In this document: positions 1 to 6,990 of the stretch, one piece after another
Layout: each line of letters begins with the position of its first letter
Position numbering within the stretch: the first letter of the stretch is position 1
NCBI GenBank assembly: GCA_025455245.1
Contig: JALOMX010000050.1
Location: 1 to 9,570, forward strand
Source of the DNA: Chitinophagaceae bacterium
Lineage (GTDB): Bacteria; Bacteroidota; Bacteroidia; Chitinophagales; Chitinophagaceae
DNA length: 9,570 nucleotides
Direction of reading: 5' to 3'
Position numbers and translations under genes: made by a program
Notes under the pieces: model-generated
Database searches by the model: none
The model's input: the letters and a program-made list of their open reading frames with translations, nothing else
What the model was told of the DNA's origin: nothing

Positions 1-387
1 AGATTGCCATGGCCGGTGGATAAAGGCGTCATTACCCTTCATTATGGCATCAATAAAATCCCGGGAAAAACAAAAACGGTTTCTGTACCAAGCGACGGAT
101 TGTCGATCGAAACTTCGGTGGGTGCGCCCGTTAAAGCCATTTTTGACGGAGAAGTAAGGTCTGTTTTTAATGTTGGCGGAAAGCAACTTGTTATGGTGAG
201 GCACGGAAAATACTTTACTACCTACGGAAACTTGAGTGGTGCAAAGGTTTCAAAAGGGCAAATGGTTACCGCAGGTCAGGTAATTGGCATGGCGGGGGTA
301 AATGATGAAGGGGTTGGAGAAGTGACCCTGCAACTCGATACCGAAACCTCGACCATTAATCCGGAGCCCTGGTTAAGGAACCGGTAA
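1..387 (+). CDS. EnvC-like murein hydrolase activator, degenerate LytM/M23 domain (3' end only)
   Basis: The reading frame is open at the left edge, so only the last 128 residues are present. Numbering from the Leu encoded at position 4, the fragment begins with the PWPVDKG-type entry to a LytM fold, continues through GAPVKAIFDGEV (40-51) and HGKYFTTYGNL (67-77), and ends with NPEPWLRNR, which closely resembles the NPxPWL terminus of EnvC. In active M23 peptidases zinc is held by an HxxxD pair and an HxH motif. Here the first site reads PSDGLS (29-34) and the second VTLQL (107-111), so both are lost and only one histidine (H67) remains. EnvC-type proteins of this kind do not cut peptidoglycan themselves; they activate N-acetylmuramoyl-L-alanine amidases in the periplasm during cell separation. 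The usual signal peptide and coiled coil would lie upstream, outside the window. The family call is firm. Activator rather than enzyme is inferred from the missing ligands. Confidence 0.88.
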   Translation, partial: RLPWPVDKGVITLHYGINKIPGKTKTVSVPSDGLSIETSVGAPVKAIFDGEVRSVFNVGGKQLVMVRHGKYFTTYGNLSGAKVSKGQMVTAGQVIGMAGVNDEGVGEVTLQLDTETSTINPEPWLRNR

Positions 388-408
388 TAATTTTTACGGT
401 TTGGCCTG

Positions 409-438
409 TTGAACACATATTGGTATGTGCTACATTTG
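409..438 (+). promoter_or_regulatory. Bacteroidetes-type promoter for accA-dapA
   Basis: A TTG (409-411) is followed after exactly 19 bases by TACATTTG (431-438). This matches the -33/-7 arrangement (TTTG or TTG, 19-21 bases, TAnnTTTG) described for the primary sigma factor of Bacteroides and relatives. Transcription would begin near 445 and give a leader of about 50 bases before the ATG at 494. It would also leave the GTG at 461 only about 16 bases from the transcript end, which favours the later start. Start-site mapping has not been done; the call is from pattern only. Confidence 0.6.
414..429. repeat. Perfect 6-bp inverted repeat in the promoter spacer (candidate operator)
   Basis: CACATA (414-419) and TATGTG (424-429) are exact reverse complements separated by TTGG. 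The repeat lies wholly between the -33 and -7 elements of the promoter upstream of accA. It is not followed by a T tract, so it is unlikely to be a terminator for the EnvC-like gene. Its position suits a repressor or activator site, but a 6-bp arm can arise by chance. Confidence 0.35.
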
Positions 439-493
439 CATCCCCGCCCCTGTAGGGTGAGTGTATTACATTGTTTACTTAAAAGCAACAGGC

Positions 494-1477
494 ATGCCAT
501 CATATCCAAACAGGCAGTTTCTCGATTTTGAAACACCCATCAAAGAATTATACGAACAAATAGAGGTTGCCAAAAAGGCATCTGAAAAAAATAATAAGGT
601 TGACTATAATGCCATCATTTCCCAATTGCAGGACAATATTCTGGAAAAGCGCAGGGAAATAACAGAACACCTTACAAGCTGGCAAAAGGTTCAACTCAGC
701 CGGCATCCCGACCGGCCTTATACCCTGAAGTACATTACCAAAATGTGTACCGATTTCATTGAACTGCATGGTGACCGGAATGTTCGCGATGACAAGGCAA
801 TGGTTGGAGGGCTTGCAAAACTCGGTGATCAGACCATCATGATCATTGGTCAGCAAAAAGGGATCAATACAAAAATGAGGCAGGAGCGCAACTTTGGAAT
901 GGCAAATCCTGAAGGTTACCGGAAGGCACTCAGGCTGATGAGGCTTGCTGAAAAGTTTGATATTCCTGTTGTAACCCTTTTGGATACCCCGGGTGCATTT
1001 CCGGGCATTGAAGCAGAAGAGCGTGGTCAGGGTGAGGCAATTGCACGCAATATTTATGAAATGCTGAGATTAAAAGTGCCCACTATTTGTGTCGTTATTG
1101 GTGAAGGTGCAAGTGGTGGCGCACTTGGTATTGGAGTTGGCGACAGGGTGCTCATGCTTGAAAATACATGGTACACCGTTATCAGTCCTGAAAGTTGCAG
1201 TTCGATCCTTTGGCGCAGTTGGGATAAAAAAGAAGTTGCAGCCGAGCAGTTGAAACTCACAAGTGATCATATGCTCAAATTCGGACTCGTAGACGGAGTG
1301 GTTCCTGAACCTTTGGGTGGCGCGCACTGGGATTACGATGAAGCTGCTCAGCTATTAAAGACCCACATTTTGCCTTTAATTGAGGAGTTGAAAAAAATAT
1401 CCCCTGAAGAACGAATTCGTCAGCGTATTGTTAAGTTCGGCAACATGGGCTTTTTCGATGAATTACCCGAAAACTAA
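494..1477 (+). CDS. accA: Acetyl-CoA carboxylase carboxyltransferase subunit alpha
   Basis: This is the alpha half of the cytoplasmic carboxyltransferase which, with AccD, moves the carboxyl group from carboxybiotin to acetyl-CoA to make malonyl-CoA, the first committed step of fatty-acid synthesis. From the ATG at 494 the protein has 327 residues, close to the usual 315-330. Recognisable blocks are the N-terminal [11 protein letters not shown] helix region (9-19), [15 protein letters not shown] (67-81), FIELHGDR (88-95), DTPGAFPG (164-171), the glycine-rich GEGASGGA loop (203-210) that shapes the oxyanion hole, and [10 protein letters not shown] (231-240). A GTG at 461 in the same frame would add 11 residues that do not look like the family, so I prefer 494. 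accD is not in the window. dapA follows after 43 bp without a hairpin, so the two are probably cotranscribed from the promoter at 409-438. Confidence 0.97.
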   Translation: MPSYPNRQFLDFETPIKELYEQIEVAKKASEKNNKVDYNAIISQLQDNILEKRREITEHLTSWQKVQLSRHPDRPYTLKYITKMCTDFIELHGDRNVRDDKAMVGGLAKLGDQTIMIIGQQKGINTKMRQERNFGMANPEGYRKALRLMRLAEKFDIPVVTLLDTPGAFPGIEAEERGQGEAIARNIYEMLRLKVPTICVVIGEGASGGALGIGVGDRVLMLENTWYTVISPESCSSILWRSWDKKEVAAEQLKLTSDHMLKFGLVDGVVPEPLGGAHWDYDEAAQLLKTHILPLIEELKKISPEERIRQRIVKFGNMGFFDELPEN

Positions 1478-1520
1478 ATAAAGAAGCATTTTAAATTTTC
1501 ATTCAAATTAAAAACGGAAC

Positions 1521-2393
1521 ATGGCAAAGCTTTCGGGAGTAGGTGTAGCATTGGTTACTCCCTTCAAAGCCGATTTATCGGTAGACTATCAAGCACTCGA
1601 CCGCCTTCTTGATTATGTCATAAAAAGTAAGGTAAATTATGTGGTTACCCTTGGAACCACCGGTGAAACCGCCACATTATCAAAATCGGAAAAGCTTCAG
1701 ATTCTTGAACATACCATTGAAAAAGTGAACGGACGCGTTCCCGTGGTAGTGGGTATTGGAGGAAATAACACTGCTGAGGTAATTGATAATATAAAAACCT
1801 GGCCTATTGAAAAGGCTGCAGCCATTTTAAGTGTCAGCCCTTACTACAACAAACCTTCTCAGGAAGGCATATATCAGCATTATGCTGCCATTGCACAGAG
1901 TACTGAAAAGGATATCATTCTTTATAATGTTCCCGGAAGGACATCAAGCAACATTACCCCGGCAACAACCTTCCGCCTTGCTGCAGATTTCAAAAACATC
2001 ATTGGAACCAAAGAGGCGAGCGGCAATATGGAACAATGCCTGCATTTATGCAAGGACAGGCCTGAAGGATTTCTTCTGCTGAGTGGTGATGACCATATCA
2101 CGCTGCCGTTGATTGCCTGTGGTTTCAACGGGGTAATCAGTGTTGCTGCCAATTGTTTTGCGGCTGATTTTACAAGGCTTGTGCATTATGCCCTCGAAGG
2201 TAATTTCAAAGAGGCCAACCATTTTCAGCATAAACTCCTCGACGGAATGGATCTGTTGTTTGCAGAAAACAATCCTGCAGGGGTAAAGGCATTCCTTACT
2301 GAAATGGGTTTGATTGAGAATGTTCTCAGGCTCCCGCTTGTTCCTTTAAGTGCTTCAATCCAGGAGAAAGTCAGGGCTTTTGTAAACAGATGA
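1521..2393 (+). CDS. dapA: 4-hydroxy-tetrahydrodipicolinate synthase
   Basis: DapA condenses pyruvate with L-aspartate-4-semialdehyde, the entry step of the diaminopimelate/lysine branch that feeds peptidoglycan and protein synthesis. The 290-residue protein is full length for the family and has a TIM-barrel layout. Visible active-site elements are GTTGE (45-49) with the paired threonines that bind pyruvate and relay protons, YYNKP (108-112), the catalytic Tyr135 in YNVPGRT, Arg140 that receives the semialdehyde carboxylate, and the Schiff-base Lys164 in GTKEASGN. These correspond to E. coli Thr44/45, Tyr107, Tyr133, Arg138 and Lys161. The family also contains N-acetylneuraminate lyase and aldolases, but the GTTGE, Tyr-Arg and KEASG set favours DapA. 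The ATG at 1521 follows an A-rich leader with no clear Shine-Dalgarno. The stop lies 4 bp from the stop of the convergent rnz. Confidence 0.96.
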   Translation: MAKLSGVGVALVTPFKADLSVDYQALDRLLDYVIKSKVNYVVTLGTTGETATLSKSEKLQILEHTIEKVNGRVPVVVGIGGNNTAEVIDNIKTWPIEKAAAILSVSPYYNKPSQEGIYQHYAAIAQSTEKDIILYNVPGRTSSNITPATTFRLAADFKNIIGTKEASGNMEQCLHLCKDRPEGFLLLSGDDHITLPLIACGFNGVISVAANCFAADFTRLVHYALEGNFKEANHFQHKLLDGMDLLFAENNPAGVKAFLTEMGLIENVLRLPLVPLSASIQEKVRAFVNR

Positions 2394-2397
2394 GCAT

Positions 2398-3303
2398 TTA
2401 GATGATCCGGTAAGTTACCCCTTCTATTGCCAGGTCTGTATTGGGAAAAAATGCAGTTGCTTCATGCAAAAAGGGATCAAGGGTTTCGTATTTGCTGCTG
2501 AAATGACCAAGCAGCAATTTTTTTACGCCGGATTTTGCTGCAATTGCTGCTGCCTGTCTTGCTGTTGTGTGAAATCTTTCCCGGGCCCTGTCTTCCATTT
2601 CGTGCAGGTAGGTTGATTCGTGGTACAGAAGATTGGCATTGGCGAAGATGGAAGAAAGGCTTTCATCGTAAATAGTATCCGCAGAATATGCATAAATCCG
2701 GCCCGGAGTATTGGCCGTGGTTACCCGTTCATTTTTAATAAGAATACCCCCGGGAGAATGATAATCTTCGCCCAACTGAAGATGGTGGAAAAAATTTGCA
2801 GGGATTTCAAGCCTTTTAGCTTCCTCAGGCAATAGTTTCCTTGGGAGCTTTTTTTCCCTGAAAACAAATCCGAAACAGGGAATCCGATGCTTTACCGGAA
2901 AACATAAAACTTCCATTTTGGTTCCCGAAAATATCATGCCCCCCTCCGTCAATTTCACAAAATTCAGTTTGAATTTTAATTGTGTTCCCGCTGCTTCAAG
3001 CTGCATCATTATGATGTTCTCCAATAATGATGGGCCGTACACGGTCAGGTCATGTTCCCTGCCCATTAAGCCGAGTGAGGTAAGCAGGCCAATAAGGCCA
3101 AAGTAGTGGTCACCATGCAGATGGCTGATAAAAATGTGGTTAATCTTATTACGCTTTATTTTATAGCGTGCAAGCTGTAATTGTGTCCCCTCCCCGCAAT
3201 CAACCAAAAAGACCTGATCTTCGTAGGAAACTGCCTGCGAAGTTGGATGTCGGCCAAAAGCCGGGACAGCGGAATTGTTGCCAAGGATGGTTAGTCCAAA
3301 CAA
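2398..3303 (-). CDS. rnz: Ribonuclease Z (tRNA 3'-processing endonuclease)
   Basis: This is a metallo-beta-lactamase-fold endonuclease that removes the 3' trailer of precursor tRNAs using two zinc ions. Counting from the TTG at 3303 (301 residues), the zinc ligands are all visible: HLHGDH (61-66), His139 in PVKHR, Asp209 in YSADT, and His267 in LLGHFSSKY. DCGEGTQ (35-41) and HESTYLHEMEDRARERFHTTA (from 228) are also typical of RNase Z rather than generic beta-lactamase-fold enzymes. The residues between about 144 and 195 fit the flexible arm that contacts the tRNA elbow. There is no ATG or GTG at the 5' end. The in-frame stop at 3343-3345 leaves only TTG codons at 3336 (312 residues) and 3303. 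I chose 3303 because FGLTILGNNSA matches the usual family N terminus. It lies downstream of the STAS gene on the same strand. Confidence 0.94.
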   Translation of the reverse strand: MFGLTILGNNSAVPAFGRHPTSQAVSYEDQVFLVDCGEGTQLQLARYKIKRNKINHIFISHLHGDHYFGLIGLLTSLGLMGREHDLTVYGPSLLENIIMMQLEAAGTQLKFKLNFVKLTEGGMIFSGTKMEVLCFPVKHRIPCFGFVFREKKLPRKLLPEEAKRLEIPANFFHHLQLGEDYHSPGGILIKNERVTTANTPGRIYAYSADTIYDESLSSIFANANLLYHESTYLHEMEDRARERFHTTARQAAAIAAKSGVKKLLLGHFSSKYETLDPFLHEATAFFPNTDLAIEGVTYRII

Positions 3304-3362
3304 GGTATGGATGATTTGTTGGAAAAATAAGGACAACGCTTTTTATTAAAACGCTGCAAGGT

Positions 3363-3377
3363 ACCGGTGTAACCGGT
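3363..3377 (-). repeat. Small hairpin between the STAS gene and rnz
   Basis: Two copies of the self-complementary hexamer ACCGGT (3363-3368 and 3372-3377) are separated by three bases and can fold as a 6-bp GC-rich stem with a 3-base loop. It begins directly after the STAS stop codon and precedes the rnz start. There is no T run immediately after it on the minus strand, so it is a poor terminator. It could act on translation or mRNA stability, or be fortuitous. Confidence 0.3.
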
Positions 3378-3755
3378 TTATTCCCAGTCATTTAGGAGTT
3401 CACGTTCAATTTCTTCCATTTGTACAATATCCCACGCTTCACTCAGTGTGGGGGCTACATTCATCGTTTCAAGGATTCCTGCTTCCTCCAGGGATTCTTC
3501 AACACCCGTATCCATTTCACAGATCACAAAGCTTGCACCTGCATCATAAAACCGGGTTTGTTCACCGGTTAGGACTTCTCCAAATTCTACATCCATTTTC
3601 CGGCAGTCTTTAATGCTTAAAACAATATTGACCGGTGGTTCATTTCTGACATGGTTTAACAATTTTACCAGATCATCTGTCATATTAGCAGATAGTTCCG
3701 GTTCCAACAGGTGAATTTCCCTGAATTTTTCTTTGGTATCGATTTTGACATTCAT
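3378..3755 (-). CDS. Small STAS-domain-like protein (anti-sigma antagonist fold, phospho-site missing)
   Basis: This 125-residue cytoplasmic protein has no signal peptide or membrane segment. A STAS fold is suggested by the alternating pattern: strand IVLSIKDCRKMD (44-55), helix FGEVLTGEQTRFYDAG (58-73), strand SFVICEM (75-81), helix VEESLEEAGI (85-94) and the TLSEAWDIV (103-111) closing segment, where the family usually has an EALxxL motif. In SpoIIAA-type antagonists a DSSG loop carries the phosphorylated serine. Here the matching place reads MDVEFGE (54-60), with no Ser or Thr, so regulation by an RsbW/SpoIIAB-like kinase is unlikely. The tail is acidic (MEEIERELLNDWE). It lies immediately upstream of rnz on the same strand (74 bp to the chosen TTG, 41 bp to the earlier one), so the two are probably cotranscribed, but what the protein does for RNase Z, if anything, is unknown. 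The fold call is moderate and comes from pattern only. Confidence 0.7.
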   Translation of the reverse strand: MNVKIDTKEKFREIHLLEPELSANMTDDLVKLLNHVRNEPPVNIVLSIKDCRKMDVEFGEVLTGEQTRFYDAGASFVICEMDTGVEESLEEAGILETMNVAPTLSEAWDIVQMEEIERELLNDWE

Positions 3756-3799
3756 TATGCAGGATTAAAACTTCAGGTGAACAATGTACGTACCTTATG

Positions 3800-3807
3800 C
3801 AAAAGTA
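3800..3807 (-). promoter_or_regulatory. Putative -7 box for the STAS-rnz unit
   Basis: Read on the minus strand this is TACTTTTG, an exact TAnnTTTG match, about 45 bases before the STAS ATG. I see no TTG or TTTG at the proper -33 distance, so the call is weak. An 8-bp palindrome GTACGTAC (3786-3793) falls near the predicted start. This 189-bp gap (3756-3944) also has to hold the clpC promoter. The nearest forward candidate is TAATATTG at 3914-3921, one mismatch from consensus and also without a -33 element. I see no CtsR-like direct repeat or CIRCE element in it. Confidence 0.35.
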
Positions 3808-3944
3808 TTTTTATGGAATCTGATACGAGGTTAGGAAATTTTAAACAATGTGTTTTTATAAGGTATTCACATTTGTGCATTACGCAAACTATGGTTAGTC
3901 CGAAATTAATTTCTAATATTGTACAAACGACTTAAAATCGCTCT

Positions 3945-6545
3945 ATGGATAATAATTTTTCAGCACAGGTAAAGGAAATCATTTCGTACAGCAGGGAGGA
4001 AGCCCTCCGGTTGGGGAATGATTTTATCGGGACAGAGCATTTATTGCTTGGGTTGATAAGAGATGGTGAGAACACGGCTATCCGTATTCTCAGGCATTTC
4101 AATGTTGACCTTTATGATTTGAGAAAGGAGGTGGAATTGGCTGTGCGGGATAAAACAGGCAAGAATATTGCCAATATTAATAGCCTTCCCTTAACCAAAC
4201 AGGCAGAGAAAGTTATCAGGGTTACGGTTCTTGAAGCCAAAGCCCTGAAGAGCCCTCTTGTGGAAAGCGAACACCTGATGCTCAGCATTTTAAAAAACCG
4301 CGAGAATCTTGCAACACAAATCCTGTTGCAATACGATGTGGATTATGATACGTTCAGGAATGAATTAGGCATGGTGCGCAGCAGCGAAACCAAAGAAACC
4401 CAATCGAGCTACACTGATGATAATGACGATGACTTTGAGGACGAACGCGGTAGCCGTGGCAACTATGGCGGCGGGGGCCAAAAGCAGGGTGGTCAGAGAG
4501 GTCAGCAAGGAAATCAGAAAAGTAAAACACCTGTTCTGGATAATTTCGGAAGGGATATTACCAAACTTGCCGAGGCGGGAAGCCTTGATCCGATTGTGGG
4601 GCGTGAGCAGGAAATAGAAAGGGTTTCGCAGATATTGTCGCGCCGCAAGAAAAATAATCCCATCCTGATAGGTGAACCCGGAGTTGGTAAAACAGCCATT
4701 GTAGAAGGCCTTGCCCTCAGGATTGTTCAACGCAAGGTTAGCAGGGTTTTGTTCGATAAACGTGTTATCAGCCTCGATCTTGCAGCCCTTGTTGCAGGGA
4801 CTAAATACCGCGGACAATTCGAAGAAAGGATGAAAGCCATCATGAACGAATTGGAAAAAAACCGCGATGTGATTTTGTTTATTGATGAAATTCATACAAT
4901 CGTTGGTGCAGGGGGGGCAAGCGGTTCGCTTGACGCAAGCAATATCTTTAAACCGGCCCTTGCCCGTGGTGAACTGCAATGCATTGGTGCAAGCACCCTC
5001 GATGAGTATCGCATGTACATTGAAAAAGACGGAGCACTTGACCGTCGTTTTCAGAAAGTAATGGTTGAGCAGCCTTCGGTTGAAGAAACCATTCAGATAT
5101 TAAACAATATTAAAAGCAAATACGAGGATTATCATCATGTTTCCTATTCTCAGGATGCCATTGATGCCTGTGTGAAGCTGAGTGACCGTTACATGACGGA
5201 CAGGCTTTTACCTGATAAGGCCATTGATGTACTTGATGAAGTTGGTGCGCGTGTGCACCTTAAGAATATTAATGTTCCCGAAAACATCCTCGAGCTTGAG
5301 AAGAAGATTGAGGCCATTAAGTCTGAAAAGAATAAAGTAGTAAAAAGCCAGCGATTTGAAGAAGCCGCTGCATTGCGCGATACCGAAAAGCGTTTGGGTG
5401 AAGAGCTTGAATCAGCCAAGCGTAGCTGGGAGGAAGAAAGCAAACACAAACGGTACCCCATTGACGAAGAGCATATTGCAGAAGTTGTCAGCATGATGAC
5501 AGGAATCCCTGTAAAGCGGATGGTTCAGGCCGAAACCGAAAAGCTTCGCCGTATGGCCGAGGATATGCAAGGCATGGTAATTGGTCAGGATGAGGCCATT
5601 ACCAAAGTGGTCAAAGCCATTCAGCGTAACCGGGTGGGATTAAAAGATCCGAAGAAACCTATCGGTACATTTATTTTCCTTGGGCCAACCGGTGTTGGTA
5701 AAACAGAACTTGCCCGTTCGCTTGCACGGTATATGTTCGACAGTGAGGATTCACTCATTAGAATTGATATGAGTGAATACATGGAAAAATTTACCGTAAG
5801 CAGGCTGATTGGAGCGCCTCCGGGTTATGTTGGCTACGAAGAAGGTGGTCAGCTTACCGAAAAGGTACGCCGTAAGCCATATTCCGTGATACTGCTTGAT
5901 GAAATTGAAAAGGCGCACCCCGATATTTACAATATTTTATTGCAGGTGCTTGATGACGGACAGTTGACCGATGGTCTGGGACGGAAAATCGATTTTAAGA
6001 ACACGCTCATCATCATGACATCGAACATCGGTGTACGGCAGTTGAAAGATTTTGGTGATGGAGTAGGGTTTGCAACCGCTGCAAGGATGCAACATGCCGA
6101 TGAGAATAACAAGGCCGTCATTGAGAAGGCGCTAAAAAGAACCTTCAGTCCTGAATTCCTTAACCGTATTGATGATGTGATCGTATTTAACAGTCTTACC
6201 AAGGACCATATCTTCAGGATCATCGATATACTGATGAAGGGAGTACTCAAAAGGCTTAATAGTCTTGGCTTCAGTCTTGAATTATCGGAAGAGGTTAAGG
6301 AATTCCTTGCAGAAAAAGGATACGACAGTCAGTTTGGGGCACGTCCTTTGCACAGGGCCATCCAAAAATATCTTGAAGATCCCCTTGCTGAAGAAATACT
6401 CAATCTGAACATTAAGAACGGAGATGTTTTGACAGCCAATCTTGACAAAGCGGAAGGGAAAATAAGTTTCGTAATATCTCACACTGAGCCTGTTGCAAGC
6501 GTAGATATCACAGAAGGAAATGAAGAGGAACCATCAGCTAATTAA
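3945..6545 (+). CDS. clpC: ATP-dependent Clp protease ATP-binding subunit ClpC
   Basis: This class I Hsp100/AAA+ unfoldase feeds substrates to the ClpP peptidase in the cytoplasm. The 866 residues show the full order. The N domain has two Clp repeats (about 1-145; GTEHLLLGL and SEHLMLSIL). A low-complexity linker follows (146-194). D1 has Walker A GEPGVGKT (243-250), pore loop [11 protein letters not shown] (285-295) and Walker B ILFIDEIH (310-317). A short middle domain carries a UVR-like stretch (about 463-485), which separates ClpC from ClpA and from ClpB with its long coiled coil. D2 has Walker A GPTGVGKT (580-587), pore loop GYVG (627-630), Walker [11 protein letters not shown] (648-657) and sensor-2 GARPLHRAI (798-806). 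A VGF tripeptide (707-709) sits where the ClpP-docking IGF/VGF loop is expected, so partnership with ClpP is likely. The protein is longer than Bacillus ClpC (about 810) because of the linker and an acidic tail. No ctsR, mcsA or mcsB flanks it. A strong terminator follows. Confidence 0.97.
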   Translation: MDNNFSAQVKEIISYSREEALRLGNDFIGTEHLLLGLIRDGENTAIRILRHFNVDLYDLRKEVELAVRDKTGKNIANINSLPLTKQAEKVIRVTVLEAKALKSPLVESEHLMLSILKNRENLATQILLQYDVDYDTFRNELGMVRSSETKETQSSYTDDNDDDFEDERGSRGNYGGGGQKQGGQRGQQGNQKSKTPVLDNFGRDITKLAEAGSLDPIVGREQEIERVSQILSRRKKNNPILIGEPGVGKTAIVEGLALRIVQRKVSRVLFDKRVISLDLAALVAGTKYRGQFEERMKAIMNELEKNRDVILFIDEIHTIVGAGGASGSLDASNIFKPALARGELQCIGASTLDEYRMYIEKDGALDRRFQKVMVEQPSVEETIQILNNIKSKYEDYHHVSYSQDAIDACVKLSDRYMTDRLLPDKAIDVLDEVGARVHLKNINVPENILELEKKIEAIKSEKNKVVKSQRFEEAAALRDTEKRLGEELESAKRSWEEESKHKRYPIDEEHIAEVVSMMTGIPVKRMVQAETEKLRRMAEDMQGMVIGQDEAITKVVKAIQRNRVGLKDPKKPIGTFIFLGPTGVGKTELARSLARYMFDSEDSLIRIDMSEYMEKFTVSRLIGAPPGYVGYEEGGQLTEKVRRKPYSVILLDEIEKAHPDIYNILLQVLDDGQLTDGLGRKIDFKNTLIIMTSNIGVRQLKDFGDGVGFATAARMQHADENNKAVIEKALKRTFSPEFLNRIDDVIVFNSLTKDHIFRIIDILMKGVLKRLNSLGFSLELSEEVKEFLAEKGYDSQFGARPLHRAIQKYLEDPLAEEILNLNIKNGDVLTANLDKAEGKISFVISHTEPVASVDITEGNEEEPSAN

Positions 6546-6561
6546 GGGTTAGTAATACTAT

Positions 6562-6603
6562 AAAAATAAACCTGTCCTGAAATAATGGGCAGGTTTATTT
6601 TTT
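6562..6603 (+). terminator. Intrinsic terminator after clpC, apparently bidirectional
   Basis: The arms 6562-6577 and 6587-6602 form a 16-bp stem (core AATAAACCTGTCC against GGGCAGGTTTATT, with one T-G wobble in RNA) and a 9-base loop, ending in a T run. On the minus strand the same stem is followed by TTTATTTTTA, so it could also stop antisense transcription arriving from the hbd side. It separates clpC from the SMR transporter gene. Confidence 0.88.
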
Positions 6604-6660
6604 ATAATGATCCTAAGGGATATTTCCTTTTCATTCCTGATTCAAAAAATCATTTCTCTT

Positions 6661-6987
6661 ATGAACTGGATACTATTGGTCATTGCCGGTTTATTTGAAA
6701 CAGCATTTGCTTTTTGTCTTGGCAAGGCGAAAGAAACTACCGGTACTGCAATGATTGGATGGTATGCGGGCTTTGTGGTTACCCTGCTTATCAGCATGGC
6801 ATTGCTTGTAAAGGCCACTCAAACCTTACCGATTGGAACCGCGTATGCCGTATGGACCGGAATTGGTGCAGTGGGGACGGCGGTTCTTGGAATTGTTTTT
6901 TTCAAAGAACCGGCCACTTTTTGGCGAATGTTTTTCCTTTTCACCCTGATTGGTTCTATAGCCGGGCTGAAAGCTGTTTCAGAATAA
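6661..6987 (+). CDS. SMR-family transporter, Gdx/SugE type (probable guanidinium exporter)
   Basis: This is a 108-residue inner-membrane protein with four predicted hydrophobic helices (about 3-21, 31-50, 57-79 and 86-105), the size of a small multidrug resistance protein. SMR proteins work as antiparallel dimers exchanging protons for cations. The central Glu13 is present in AGLFET, and LPIGTAYAVWTGIGAVG (56-72) with Tyr62 and Trp65 matches the Gdx/SugE subtype, which exports guanidinium, better than the EmrE drug-pump subtype. The helix-1 tryptophan of characterised Gdx proteins (Trp16) is Phe16 here, and the helix 1-2 loop is about three residues longer, so the substrate could differ. An upstream in-frame ATG at 6607 would add 18 residues and start inside the terminator tail; I chose 6661 because MNWILLVIAG matches the family. 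No guanidine riboswitch is evident in the 57 bases between the terminator and the ATG. Confidence 0.88.
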   Translation: MNWILLVIAGLFETAFAFCLGKAKETTGTAMIGWYAGFVVTLLISMALLVKATQTLPIGTAYAVWTGIGAVGTAVLGIVFFKEPATFWRMFFLFTLIGSIAGLKAVSE

Positions 6988-6990
6988 AAA

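Noticed and set aside
461..493. GTG start for accA adding 11 residues
   Set aside because: The added residues do not resemble AccA N termini, and the predicted transcript start near 445 leaves little leader before this codon.
3200..3391. 63-codon minus-strand frame beginning with an ATG inside the STAS stop region
   Set aside because: It runs out of frame through the start of rnz and resembles no protein; rnz itself has all its motifs in the other frame.
3711..3935. 74-codon open frame on the plus strand overlapping the start of the STAS gene
   Set aside because: It covers the divergent promoter region, has no recognisable protein pattern, and its beginning is antisense to the STAS gene.
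4365..4979. 204-codon open frame antisense to clpC
   Set aside because: It lies wholly opposite the clpC N domain-D1 coding region, and its Cys-, Phe- and Asn-rich content is typical of a shadow frame.
6603..6660. Guanidine riboswitch upstream of the Gdx-like gene
   Set aside because: The space after the terminator is only 57 bases and I see no paired elements or conserved ykkC-type blocks.
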